A stretch of DNA of 64,000 nucleotides from Pachyseris speciosa (GCA_016490735.1 JAEMWC010000140.1:192501-256500); one strand, 5' to 3'. Counted from the first letter of the stretch, positions 30,868 through 41,205 are shown. Made by a program: numbers and translations. Notes: generated by a model not told the origin, from the letters alone.

Positions 30868-31098
30868 ATGAAACGGTTTGAGTTTAAAAAATATGAACAA
30901 CATGGTGAAGGTATTGTGACTGATATGATCAAAACAGCTGGAAAAAAAGCAGCAACAACAATTGGTGAACATGCTGGCAAAAAAGCTGGCGATAAAATCA
31001 TAGAACTTTTGAAAAAGAGAAAGAGTGGAACTGAGAGTGTGAGCCAGACTGGTGGTTTAATCAAAAGAAAGAGAGGCCGACCTCGTAAAATAAAATAA
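30868..31098 (+). CDS. Basic core protein with AT-hook
   Basis: 76 codons with very high Lys/Arg content. The C-terminus LIKRKRGRPRKIK contains the AT-hook core RGRP, which binds the minor groove of AT-rich DNA. The centre repeats KKA/GKKAG. It may condense the genome in the virion in the way of adenovirus core proteins (inferred). It lies between the two capsid genes. A weaker CCTAA (30857-30861) lies 6 bases before the ATG. Confidence 0.65.
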   Translation: MKRFEFKKYEQHGEGIVTDMIKTAGKKAATTIGEHAGKKAGDKIIELLKKRKSGTESVSQTGGLIKRKRGRPRKIK

Positions 31099-31104
31099 CT
31101 TTTA

Positions 31105-31109
31105 TCTAA
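31105..31109 (+). promoter_or_regulatory. TCTAA start-proximal motif
   Basis: 11 bases before the ATG of the major capsid protein (31121), followed by ACACAATAATAT. Confidence 0.6.
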
Positions 31110-31120
31110 CACAATAATAT

Positions 31121-32404
31121 ATGTCAAACTATCGTGACTCAAAATATATCGAAAGATATGAAGATGTAGTGTTTGAACTAGAGACAGCACTTAATACTGT
31201 AGTAGCAAACAATGCTCATCAGAGGAAAACAGGTTACCGTTTCGTTGTTGATAACAGTGGAGAGACTACACCATTTGACTGGTATAATGCCCGTTTTAAT
31301 GTTATTTTCAAAGAAAATAAGCTTGCAGATGGAGCTGACATTGCTGCTGCAGATCGAAATGGTATTGTTAATTCAGTTCACGCTCTTATTAACACCATTA
31401 ATGTAAAAATGAATGGTCTTGATGTTTATGAATGCCGTAATGCAAACCAAGCCACAAATATTAAGTCATTGCTTGAGTATTCACAGGGTTATGTTGTAAG
31501 TCAGGGAACCAATGAGTTCTTCTATCTTGACACCGGCAGAGGTGCTGAAAACAGAGTGGCACAAGCTGCTTATAACAAAGGATTCTCAGATCGTAAAGCT
31601 TTGCTTAATGATGGTGGTGAAGTAAATGCAGAGATAGCATTGAACAGATACGGTTTTTTCAAGAGCTTTTGGGATGAACTCATGCCTAACTCAAAAATAG
31701 AGGTGAAATTGACACTTGAGAGTGATGACAATATGATTTGGCAAGCTACTGATGAATGTCGTGTGATACTAACTAAATTCCAGCTAATTGTTCCTCGTAT
31801 TATTTTCAATTCTGCGGGAAAGTCCTTATACATGAGCAAGTATCTTGACAACAGAAAGTGGACTTACATGAGAGAAATGGTTGAGAGAGGCAATTCAACA
31901 AGACAACAGACTGCCAATTTCCGTATTTCCACAGGAATAAACAAACCCAGGCATGTTTTTGTATTCATCATCAATGATGTAAGTGATGCATCTCAGACAG
32001 CCAATAAATTTCTCTATAACACATTCTCAGTTGCAAATAACCGAACTTTGACTGATTGTTATCTTGAAGTTGGCAATGGAAATGATTATCCAGAGCTTCA
32101 TTATAAACCATCAACAGAACCAACAAGAGTATTTAGAGATGTTTTGAAATATGTTCAAGCTGTAAACGATTTCAGTGAAAGTACCCTTCTCAACAGGGGC
32201 AATTTCGGTACAATATTCCCTTTTGTTTATTTCGATCTGACAAAACAGAAACAGGATATTAAAGATGGAATGACAAAACTGACTTTCAAATACACTTTGA
32301 GTGCTGCAACAAATGCTGATTACAGTGTGTATGCATTGGTCCTCTATGAGCAGGATATTGAGATGAGAAAGACTGATGGAAAATTAATTCTAAGATCAAT
32401 GTAA
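31121..32404 (+). CDS. Major capsid protein, double jelly roll
   Basis: 427 codons, open. Typical Polinton capsid features: MSNYRDSKYIERYEDVVFEL at the start, FDWYNARFNVIFKENKLADG, NAHQRKTGYRFVVDN, TLTDCYLEVGNG and a long C-terminal barrel ending LVLYEQDIEMRKTDGKL. The order (penton, core, major capsid) and length are right for the double jelly-roll protein that forms pseudo-hexameric capsomers in this lineage. TCTAA is 11 bases before the ATG. It is followed by an AT-rich spacer of AAATAAAT repeats (32405-32520). Finding an intact capsid gene means the virion shell could still be coded even though other genes are broken. Confidence 0.85.
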   Translation: MSNYRDSKYIERYEDVVFELETALNTVVANNAHQRKTGYRFVVDNSGETTPFDWYNARFNVIFKENKLADGADIAAADRNGIVNSVHALINTINVKMNGLDVYECRNANQATNIKSLLEYSQGYVVSQGTNEFFYLDTGRGAENRVAQAAYNKGFSDRKALLNDGGEVNAEIALNRYGFFKSFWDELMPNSKIEVKLTLESDDNMIWQATDECRVILTKFQLIVPRIIFNSAGKSLYMSKYLDNRKWTYMREMVERGNSTRQQTANFRISTGINKPRHVFVFIINDVSDASQTANKFLYNTFSVANNRTLTDCYLEVGNGNDYPELHYKPSTEPTRVFRDVLKYVQAVNDFSESTLLNRGNFGTIFPFVYFDLTKQKQDIKDGMTKLTFKYTLSAATNADYSVYALVLYEQDIEMRKTDGKLILRSM

Positions 32405-32520
32405 ATTAAATAAATAAAATAAATAATTAAATAAATAAATTAAATAAATAAATAAATTAAATAAATAAATTAAATAATTAAATTAAATTGTATTAAATAC
32501 AATTTAGTATAAACATATAT
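32405..32520. repeat. AAATAAAT-rich spacer
   Basis: A low-complexity run of AAAT/TAAAT units between the major capsid gene and the minor protein gene. It may serve as a poly(A) signal cluster, as AATAAA recurs many times. Confidence 0.6.
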
Positions 32521-32523
32521 TAT

Positions 32524-33379
32524 ATGACGACTTATCATCCTCATGGAGTAAGACTTTCAAACAGTCAGAAGCAAAGGCTTGCAAAAGCTATACAAACAAA
32601 TTCACCGGTAACATTGAGACTAGCACATGGAGATCTCACTGGAGGTGATCAAATGATGTTGACAAAAACACAGATAAAAAAATTAGCCAAAGCACAGAGA
32701 AATGGAACAGGTGCTGATGTAAAGATATCCAAAGCACAGATCAGAAAATCAGTCCAAGAAGGAGGCTCTCTTTGGTCCAGTCTTTTTTCACTTGGAACAA
32801 GACTATTGCCTTATGCAGGTAAAGCAGTAGCTAAAGCGGCTCCAGCATTGGCCACAGGTGCTCTTTCTTCATTAGCAAGTCTCGGCATTGATAAACTATT
32901 TGGAAAGAAACAAAAAGGAGGATTTCTTATTCCTAATGCCAATTTATCCCAATTATTAATGTAGGAAATTTATTGAATACGAGACAGATGGCTGATGTTA
33001 TCCAAAAAATGCAGTATGGTGGAGACGTTGTTATAAAACCAACAAAAGCGCAGACTGGAAAGGGTATTGGAACAATACTCGCCAGCATTGGAATTCCTTT
33101 GGCTATAGAAGCAATCAGAAAATTAACTGGAAAAGGTTTGCATGTTGAAAGCAGCCGTCCAAGACGGTCAATACCTGTTCATGTTCCAGATGACATTGTA
33201 CCCAGAAAGAAAGGTGGGAAACATGCTATGATTCCATGGCAATCTCCTCCTGTTTTTGGTACATGGAATAACCCAATCGGTTATGGAATGAAAAAAAAAG
33301 AAAAACCAAAGGAAAAGGACTTCTACTAGGCAAAAACAGTCCATTCAATTCAATCCCCATACTAGGAACCATTTTGTAA
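32524..33379 (+). pseudogene. pVI-like minor capsid protein, frame-broken
   Basis: The first part (32524-32964) is open: LTKTQIKKLAKAQRNGTG, a helix for inner-capsid contact, then an Ala/Leu-rich amphipathic helix (VAKAAPALATGALSSLASLG) and KKQKGGFLIP, which resembles a protease cleavage or release site. A second frame (about 32988-33329) contains a paralogous IGTILASIGIPLAIEAI helix. The true C-terminus (GLLLGKNSPFNSIP…) is in a third frame ending at 33377-33379. Related Polinton proteins carry all three parts in one chain, so at least two frame breaks (near 32960 and at a run of nine As near 33290) seem likely. Adenovirus pVI, a membrane-disrupting minor protein, is the closest functional comparison (inferred). 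Confidence 0.6.
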
Positions 33380-33832
33380 ATAAACCCTTATCCAACTTTG
33401 ATTTAATCAATTGGGTGAAACAACTTGGAATAAAACATTTTAGAGGAGTATTTTCAAGAGACAATCTGCCGAGACAAATAAAAAACAATGAATGTGGGAT
33501 AGTCAATCTTGATTCCAAAATTGGACCTGGTACTCACTGGGTGTTATAGGAATTTCAAAAATGATAAATACTGTGAATACTTCGACTCTTTCGGTTTAAT
33601 GATGCCAACAGAAGTACAGAAATACATGGCTGCAAGCGGTAAACAACTTGAATACTCTGGTGATGAGATACAAGAAAGGGAATCAGTATTATGTGGATAT
33701 TGGTGTTTGTACTATCTTCTTGAGAGACAAAAAGGCAGATCCATTCTTAATACAATACATAATGCTGAATTTGATCCAACAGACACAAGAGTCAATCACA
33801 GATTCATCATAGACTACTTCAAAAATATCTAA
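33340..33832 (+). pseudogene. Adenain-like capsid maturation protease, frame-broken
   Basis: A Ulp1/adenain-type cysteine protease. The catalytic His is in GTHWV (about 33531-33545), the acidic residue is in EYFDSFG (about 33577-33597), and the Cys is in VLCGYWCLYYL (about 33688-33720). The His part and the Asp/Cys part lie in different frames; the break is at about 33547, just after the His strand, where bases appear to be missing. The start overlaps the end of the preceding minor-protein gene. In adenoviruses the homologous enzyme cleaves capsid precursor proteins, including pVI, next to which it is coded here. Confidence 0.8.
33828..33832 (+). promoter_or_regulatory. TCTAA motif at the protease stop
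   Basis: TCTAA contains the protease stop codon TAA and lies 12 bases before the ATG of the zinc-ribbon/PLA2 gene at 33845. Confidence 0.55.
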
Positions 33833-33844
33833 CTTAATGGTATA

Positions 33845-34686
33845 ATGGTAAAATCATATTGTGTGAAACAGAAGAAGCAGACTGAGTGTGTACCAGGAAG
33901 TGAAAGATATCAAAAGACAAAAAATGGTCGAACTGTGATGAAATGTACTTGTGCTGAATGTGGAATCACAAAGACTAAATTTGTCAGAAATCGGGGAAAC
34001 TGAATAGCCCGTCTGAAGGGGCGGGCATACTAGATTCAGCCGCAGATATGGCGCTAACAGGATTCTTAGAACATGGAGTCCCTTATTTAGCAAAGAAAGG
34101 TGTAGAAATGGGAAGATATTATGCTTCTGAAGCAATGAGAAATCCAAAGCTGCAAAAGAAATTAATTGACAAAGGACTTTCCCTCGCAAAGCCTGCAATC
34201 ACAAAGGTTGGGTCAGAAGCTTTGAAACAACTCTCAACAAAAGTGAGACCAAATATTCGTTACAAAACAGATATCAAAGGATTAGATTATGGCGGTGCTA
34301 TTGACATTCATAAGGTTATTGGCAAGCTTCCTAAACCGAAAAGTGGATGGACACCCGGAAAGTATAAATACATGGGACCTTATAATCCCCTCGATAAACA
34401 GTTAGAGTATGATAAAAACACAGGTGAGGTCTTGAAATGGAATGTACAACCTTATAACAAAGTGGATGAAATAGCAGCTTATCATGATATTTGTTATGAT
34501 ATGGGAAAAAATAAAGGTGAATGTGATAGAACAATGGTCGAGTCACTAGATCAAATACCATATGGTGAGATGCCAAAATGGGGTCAAACAGCTAGATTCT
34601 TAATTGACAAAAAACAGAAACTTGGTCTTGGTGTTTCAAAAAACGGAAAAAGCCGTCGAGTGAAGAAAACTGGCAAGAAAAACTAG
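33845..34686 (+). pseudogene. Zinc ribbon (DUF5679-like) fused to phospholipase A2, frame-broken
   Basis: 33845-34003 encodes a 52-residue zinc ribbon with CVKQKK…CVPG and CTCAECG cysteines. It stops early. The neighbouring frame continues without a start of its own into 34048-34686, where YMGPYNPLDKQL (Ca2+ loop) and DEIAAYHDICYDMG (His-Asp catalytic pair) identify a secretory-type phospholipase A2 as in parvovirus VP1. A one-base break near 34000 separates the two. In parvoviruses this enzyme opens the endosome membrane during entry; the same role here is inferred. The C-terminal end (SKNGKSRRVKKTGKKN) is very basic and overlaps the integrase start in another frame. Confidence 0.75.
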
Positions 34687-35604
34687 CTGATGAATTACAT
34701 GCACCCATAAAACGAAATTTCACTCGGCGGCGTGTGATTGTAAATAAAATTGATGAAATATGGGCAAGTGATCTAGTTGAAATGCAACAGTTTAGTAAAT
34801 GGAATAAAGGTTATCGATATCTTCTTATGGTTATTGATGTCTTCAGCAAATATGGTTGGATTGTCCCATTGAAGGATAAGAAAGGTGAATCTGTCACTGA
34901 AGCATTCAAATCAATATTCAAGGAAGGCAGAAAACCACAGTATTTATGGGTCGACAAGGGAAAAGTTTTACAACAAACACTTGAAGGACTTGCTAGAGAA
35001 ACATAGTGTACAGATGTACTCAACTGAGAATGAAGAGAAATCATCAGTAGTTGAAAGATGGAATAGGACAATTAAATCCAAAATGTGGAAGCAGTTCACT
35101 GTTCAAGGTAATACACAGTATTTAGACATGTTACCAAAATTAGTGAAACAGTATAATAATACCAAACATTAAAGCACAAAGATGACACCCGTTGAAGCAT
35201 CTGATAAGAGGAATGAAGGAACTGTTTACTTCAATTTGTATGGTGATATGAAAACATTAAAACAGAAACCGAAATTCAAAATAGGTGATAAGGTTCGAAT
35301 ATCCAAGTATAAACGGAATGTGTTCGACAAGGGCTATACACCAAATTGGACTGAAGAAGTATTTACAGTTGATAAGATCCAATACACTAATCCAGTCACT
35401 TACAAACTAAAAGATCTCAACGATGAAGAAATACAAGGGAGTTTTTATGAAGCTGAATTATTGAAAGCCAGACAGGATGTATTCCGTATTGATAAAGTCA
35501 TTCGCAGAGATTACAAGAAGAAACAAGCTTTAGTGAAGTGGAAGGGTTACAGTGACGAATTTAACAGTTGGATCCCGTTCAAGGATTTAAAAGACATATT
35601 ATAA
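34658..35604 (+). pseudogene. Retroviral-type integrase with chromodomain, broken
   Basis: The rve-type catalytic core is readable in three pieces. The first Asp is in EIWASDLVEM (about 34753-34780), the second Asp in YLWVDKG (about 34939-34960), and the Glu in SSVVERWN (about 35044-35067). The frame breaks near 34965. In-frame TAA at 35170-35172 interrupts the chain shortly before MTPVEAS. After an SH3-like part (KFKIGDKVRISKYKR), a chromodomain follows (KVIRRDYKKKQALVKWKGYS; about 35494-35580), which may steer integration by binding histone marks. The integrase makes the 6-bp target duplication. This copy cannot act. Confidence 0.9.
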
Positions 35605-35753
35605 AGAGAAAATTATCTAACATATATGTGAGTAGACCCTACAGTATATCTGTTATTTGCTATTATGTAGCCAAGAATATTATTATTCCTGACTATATTT
35701 AAACACAGGTCGAAAATGAATTAAAAAATAAATTAATATAATATAATATACAA
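35605..35753. other. Non-coding spacer
   Basis: TCTAAC (35616-35621) followed by ATATATG, but the ATG is at once followed by TGA, so no gene starts here. The rest is AT-rich, with a TAATATAATATAATATA run before the BRO gene. Confidence 0.5.
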
Positions 35754-36562
35754 ATGCAAAAATATTCCTACGATAACAAAGAATTAGATGTGTCAATAGA
35801 CTGTTATGTTGATGATAAAAATAACGTTTGGTTCAGAGGAAGAGATATAGCCAAAATTCTTGACTATAAAAATCCACAAAGAGCGGTTAGAAATTATGTT
35901 GTACCTGATGATAAAATCTTGATAGACCTCAAAATAATGACGAATAGCAGAGGGACTGAAAGTGTCCATCAGGTCGGAAGCAGAGGGACCGAAAGTGTCC
36001 ATCAGGTCAAACAGTCTTATAAATGTTTTTTTATAAATGAATCAGGATTTTATTCCCTTATACTGTCTTCCAAAAAACAAGAAGCCATAAAATTCAAACA
36101 TTGGGTTACATCTAAAGTGTTGCCATCAATCAGAAAACAGGGGTATTACAATCAGTTCAATGATAGAAGTAATAACATGCTGATGATTGAAAGTGAAAAT
36201 GATCTGCACTGCAAGATTGTATCATTCATCAGAAAAAATATGAAGATGCTTTAATGGTGGCGGGATTAGGTGAAAATCAAATAAGCTCAAACATGCGAAT
36301 CAGAAGTTATAAGAAAGGATATATGGCTGGACAGTGTGATTTAATGCTGTTGAATCCCACTAGAAAATACAATGCTCTATGTCTTGAATTCAAAAGTCCA
36401 ACTGGTGTGTATAAAGTGTCAGACAAACAGTCTGATATGAAGCTAATGTATGAGAAAAATAAGTGTAAGTACATCATGAGCAATTGTTTCGAAGATTTGA
36501 TCCACGAAATAACTAAACACATGGAAGAAAGCAAATTATACTTATCAAGAAGAAAGATTTAA
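35754..36562 (+). pseudogene. BRO-N domain protein joined to VRR-NUC-like nuclease
   Basis: Residues 1-130 of the first frame (35754-36254) form a BRO-N domain: VWFRGRDIAKILDYKNPQRA, CFFINESGFYSLILSSKKQE and FKHWVTSKVLPSIRKQGYY, as in baculovirus BRO and phage antirepressors, which bind DNA. The second frame (36254-36562, starting within TAATG) contains GQCDLMLLN and LCLEFKSPTGVYKVSDKQ, the D…ExK core of a PD-(D/E)XK nuclease close to VRR-NUC. A helix ENDLHCKIVSFIRKN at the end of the first frame is the natural lead-in to the nuclease, so one gene split by a shift near 36238 is more likely than two genes. The BRO part holds a 33-base tandem duplication (35946-36008). Confidence 0.75.
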
Positions 36563-37302
36563 TTGCAAGTTTTTCTGTGATATTGTCTATTATTGTTTTT
36601 CATCACTTTATCACATCTTGGACATTTATACTCTTTGTTTGTCCATTTTTTCATTGACAAATGGTGACTCTTTTTGTCCTCATCAGGAACTCTATTTTTA
36701 CGTTTGTTAGCTGATTTAAAATGATTAGCTGGTAAATCCTCTTTTTCAACATACTCGAATTTATATGAATAACCATCTTTCTTTGATTTACCTGATTTAC
36801 GATAATCAACTCTATCACAAACTCTTTTTATAGTAGCATTACTTATATCAAGATGTCGTGAACAGTAATACATACTACTAAAGTATGAAACTTCTTTTGT
36901 ACCAACATTAGTCGCTTTCACACATCTTGGATTTTTCATAGTATTTTTAATATTTGAACAGTCACGATACTTAACAGATTTCAAAGTGTTTTCACTCTGT
37001 GTCATAAGCTGTAAATTACATAATCTGTTATCATCTTTTATGTTATTGATATGGTCAATGACTTTATTATCAGTTATCAGACCATTAAAACACTCCCAAA
37101 TAAACCTATGTGTCAAGCATGTTTTATACCCTTTTTGACCATGTTTCCTGACACCACACAATAAATAACCTCTATTGTTCTCAGTTGTCTTCATAGGTAC
37201 TCGTCTAATTATATTTATAATGTAACCATCTTCATTAGAAGCATACAAATTATAAATAGGGTGAATATAGTAAATACATCCATTTATTTCAATCTTACTC
37301 AT
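36559..37302 (-). CDS. HNH endonuclease with C-terminal zinc finger
   Basis: The start MSKIEINGCIYYIHPIYN (37302) is preferred to a longer alternative at 37350. The N-terminal YNLYASNEDGYIINI is NUMOD4-like. The HNH core reads LTHRFIWECFNG then VIDHINNIKDDNRLCNLQLM (DH…N…N), as in homing-type HNH nucleases. A helical DNA-binding repeat with SNATIKRVCDRV follows, and a CPRCDKVM…HRKTC zinc finger ends the chain. Frame intact. It could be a free-standing homing nuclease carried by the element or a replication/recombination factor. It is placed head to head with the polymerase gene, with 95 bases between the starts. Confidence 0.8.
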   Translation of the reverse strand: MSKIEINGCIYYIHPIYNLYASNEDGYIINIIRRVPMKTTENNRGYLLCGVRKHGQKGYKTCLTHRFIWECFNGLITDNKVIDHINNIKDDNRLCNLQLMTQSENTLKSVKYRDCSNIKNTMKNPRCVKATNVGTKEVSYFSSMYYCSRHLDISNATIKRVCDRVDYRKSGKSKKDGYSYKFEYVEKEDLPANHFKSANKRKNRVPDEDKKSHHLSMKKWTNKEYKCPRCDKVMKNNNRQYHRKTCN

Positions 37303-37382
37303 TATAATATAGTTTACATAATATTTCTTTAAAACAATTTTTATGGGCAATTATTTAAAATATATATAAAAGAAAAATAATA

Positions 37383-37387
37383 TCTAA
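37383..37387 (+). promoter_or_regulatory. TCTAA start-proximal motif
   Basis: 10 bases before the ATG at 37398 of the polymerase gene, followed by TATTATATTA. Confidence 0.55.
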
Positions 37388-37397
37388 TATTATATTA

Positions 37398-40300
37398 ATG
37401 ATGAATAAGAAAGATTTCAAAAAACTGAGCAAATCTAAGCTCATAAATATGTTAATCAAGATGAATGAAAGACTTGAAAAGCTTGAAAAAATTGAGAAAA
37501 ACCAAAAGTTATCATAGTTGATGACACAAAACAAGACCAATTCCTGCACCTAGGACTGTCAGGACGATTCCCGCCCCAAGGACGAAAAGACCAACTGTGA
37601 AAGAATTGGTTGATTATTTTGAGAGGAAAAGATTCCAGCCCCACCAAAAGAATGGTTGGAAGAAATAGAACAATTGAAAAAGAGACCAATTCCCCCCCAA
37701 GAGCCAAAAAGCCTGTGCCGGTTCCAACACCCAGGACTAAGATAGAGCAAACAGAGAAAGCTCTGAAGGGCTTCACAAAATCTTTTGAAATCAGTATAAA
37801 AAATAACAAAGACCCGCTTGCGCAACTGCAAAACACAAGAAAGGCTGTTGCATATAATATTATAAAATTGTTGAATGAAATTAAAGGTCTCAAATTTGTT
37901 GAAACACTCAAGGTAATATTTGCAAAAATGACTGACGGAGAAATAGAATACAAAACAGCATATTTCAACAGTGCAGCTCAAACAATTGTGAATAATCTGG
38001 AAGTAACTGAATCACTACAGTTGTCAAAAGACCAAATAATGAATAAGATTGCAGTTTGGGTATCTGAAGGTTCAGGTTGGACTGTTGATTCAGTTGATAG
38101 TCATTATCTTAATGTTGTGAAATATGCGCCAATGAAGGGCTCCTCATACATTAAACTACCGAATGAACTCAGAAACAGTGCAAAGGGTTTAATTAACTTG
38201 AAAAATGAGGATAATGAATGCTTCCGATGGTGTCACATCAGACACCTGAACCCACAAGAGAAATACCCACAGAGGATTAAAAAAGTTGACAAAAAATACA
38301 TTGAAAAATTGGATTATACAGGGATTGAATTCCCAGTTGCAACCAAGCATTACAACAAGATTGAAAAACAAAATGAGATCAACATCAATGTTTTTGGTTA
38401 TGAGAATAGACAGCCATATCCAATTTTTGTTTCAAAAGAGAAATATACAGACTGCTTGAATCTGCTTCTAATAACTGAAAATGAAAACAAGCATTATGTG
38501 CTGATCAAAGATTTCAATAAGTTTATGTACAATCAAACAAAGCACAAAGAAAGAAAACATTTTTGTATGCACTGTCTTCAATGCTTCAGCTCTGAAAGGG
38601 TGTTGAATAATCACAAGGACAACTGCATGCAAGTAAATGGCACACAGGCAATAAAAATGCCAAACAAAGATAACAGCATACTGAAATTCAACAACTTTCA
38701 TAAACAACAGCGGGTACCATTTGTTATATATGCTGACTTTGAGGCGATCACTGAAAAAATACACGGTTGTCAACCCAACAGTGATAAATCATATACTGAA
38801 GCCTATCAGAAGCATACTGACTGTGGCTACGGCTATAAAGTTGTTTGTTGCTATGACGATAAATACAGCAAACCAGCAGCAATATACAGGGGTGAAAAGG
38901 CTGTGTACAAATTTATGGAAGCTATGCTTGAGGAGGTCAAATATTGCAAGAATGTTGTGAAAAAAATTTTAACAAACCATTGAAAATGACTAAAGATGAT
39001 GAAGAGAAATTCCGAAAAGCCAAAGTTTGTCACATCTGTGATAAGAAATACACTGACAAAGATATCCGAGTCCGAGATCATTGTCACATCACTGGTAAAT
39101 ACAGAGGTTCTGCTCACCAAGATTGTAATCTGAAACTCAGAGTGAACCCAGAAGAAATAAAAATACCAGTCATATTTCACAATCTAAGAGGCTATGATAG
39201 TCATTTTATTATGCAGGAGATTGGAGCTATTGTTAAGAAGCACACTTACAAAAACAAGAAAGGTGAAAACTGTCAAATGAATATCAATGCTATCCCAAAT
39301 AACATGGAGAAGTATATGGCTTTCATGCTTGGTAACCACTTGACCTTCATTGATAGTTTCCAGTTCATGAGCTCCAGTTTGGAAAAACTTGTAGGCAATC
39401 TACCTAGAGAAGCCTTAAAATACACCTCACAAGAGTTTAAGGGAAAGGATCTTAATCTGATGGCACAGAAAGGTGTTTATCCTTACGACTACATGGACAG
39501 TTTCGATCAATTCAATCAGAAGCTGCCATCAAAAAATGAATTCTATAGCATACTGAGTGATGAGCATATATCAGATGAAGACTATACACATGCTCAGACA
39601 GTGTGGGAAACATTCTCTTTGAAAAACATGGGTGATTATCATGACCTGTACCTTAAAACAGATGTACTCCTACTGGCTGATGTATTTGAAAACTTCAGAA
39701 AAACATGCCTTGAGTACTATAAACTGGACCCGTGTCACTATTTCACATCTCCCGGTTTATCTTGGGACGCCATGCTAAAAATGACTGACATAAAATTAGA
39801 ATTGATGACAGACATTGATATGTTCCAGTTCATTGAAAAGGGTATGCGTGGAGGAATCAGCTATATAGCCAACCGTTACGGTAAAGCAAATAATAAATAC
39901 ATGAAAGAGTATGACGAGAAGGCGCCCTCAACGTACATCGTGTATCTTGATGCTAATAATTTGTATGGTTGGGCTATGAGTCAATATTTACCAACCGGTG
40001 GTTTCAAATGGTTGACACAAAAACAGATCAATAATTTAGACCTGGCTGTCTATAAAAAAGACAGCAACAAAGGTTTGATTCTTGAAGTTGACATGAAATA
40101 TCCTGAAGAATTGCATGATCTTCACAATGACTATCCACTGGGACCGGAAAAGGTCAAAGTGACTGGGGACATGCTATCAGATTATTGTAAAAACATAGCG
40201 AAGAAATATAAAATATCAACTGGTCTGGTACATAAACTGATACCAACATTAAGCAACAAAGAAAAATACGTGCTCCATTACAGGAACCTCCAATTATATA

Positions 40301-41205
40301 CTGATCTCGGTTTGAAAATAACTAAAATCCATCGAGTGTTAGAATTCAATCAGTCCGCGTGGCTTAGGCAATATATTGATTTCAATACTGAAAAACGTAA
40401 GAATGCTAAAAATGCTTTTGAGAAAGACTTTTTCAAGCTGATGAATAACAGTGTATTTGGCAAAACGATGGAAAACCTAAGAAAGCGAGTAGACGTCAGA
40501 TTGGTGACTGATGAGGAGAAGCTATTGAAATTAGCCAGTAAACCGACATATGTTAGCAGTAAAATCTTCGATCAAAATCTAGTAGCTGTTCATAAGATAA
40601 AAGAAACACTCACCCTGAACAGGCCGGCATATGTGGGTATGTGTATTCTAGACCTTAGCAAGACACTGATGTACGATTTCCATTACAACTACATCAAAGA
40701 GAAATATGGAGATGAAGCAAAATTATTATTCACAGACACAGACAGTTTGACCTATGAAATTGAAACCCAAGATGTCTATAGAAATTTCTGGAAGGATAAA
40801 AATAAATTTGACAATAGCGACTACCCAGAATGCTCTCCATATTTCGATAAGAAGAATAAAAAAGTTATTGGCAAATTCAAAGATGAGACTACTGGAGTCC
40901 CAATATGTGAATTCGTAGGACTGAGATCGAAGATGTATAGCTATATTAAAGATGATCAGAAAGGAGGGAAGACAGCAAAAGGTATTAGTAAGAATATTAT
41001 TAAGAATAACATCAAACATGAAAATTATAAAGAGACACTATTTGATAATAAACAGATGCATCATAGAATGAAAACAATTAGAAGTCAGAACCATCAACTT
41101 GGAAGTTATGAGATAAATAAAGTATCACTCAGCTGCTTTGACGACAAGCGGTATATTCATGATAATGGCGTGACAAGCTTTGCTTATGGACATTTTAAAA
41201 TCTAG
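37398..41205 (+). pseudogene. Protein-primed DNA polymerase B, frame-broken
   Basis: It begins MMNKKDFKKLSKSKLINML (37398-37516, stop TAG), continues in other frames through a Pro-rich linker, then 37610-38983 (terminal-protein-like part, a C2H2-like finger HFCMHCLQCF…H…C, exonuclease motif YADFEAI near 38730), then 38944-41205. The last part holds an endonuclease VII-like CHICDKKY…RDHCHITGKYRG…DCN insert (about 39028-39135), polymerase motif A (LDANNLYGWAM, about 39948), motif B (NNSVFGKTMEN, about 40444) and motif C (LLFTDTDS, about 40726-40746). All catalytic Asp residues are present. Breaks occur at least near 37516-37610 and at a run of As near 38962. It would replicate the linear element from a protein primer at the inverted repeats. 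Confidence 0.9.

Noticed and set aside
35616..35628. TCTAA followed by ATATATG as a tenth promoter
   Set aside because: The ATG is followed at once by TGA and the spacing is only five bases; no gene starts there.
36559..37350. Group I intron homing system for the HNH gene
   Set aside because: The HNH gene is free-standing between two genes, and no intron-like structure or interrupted host gene surrounds it.
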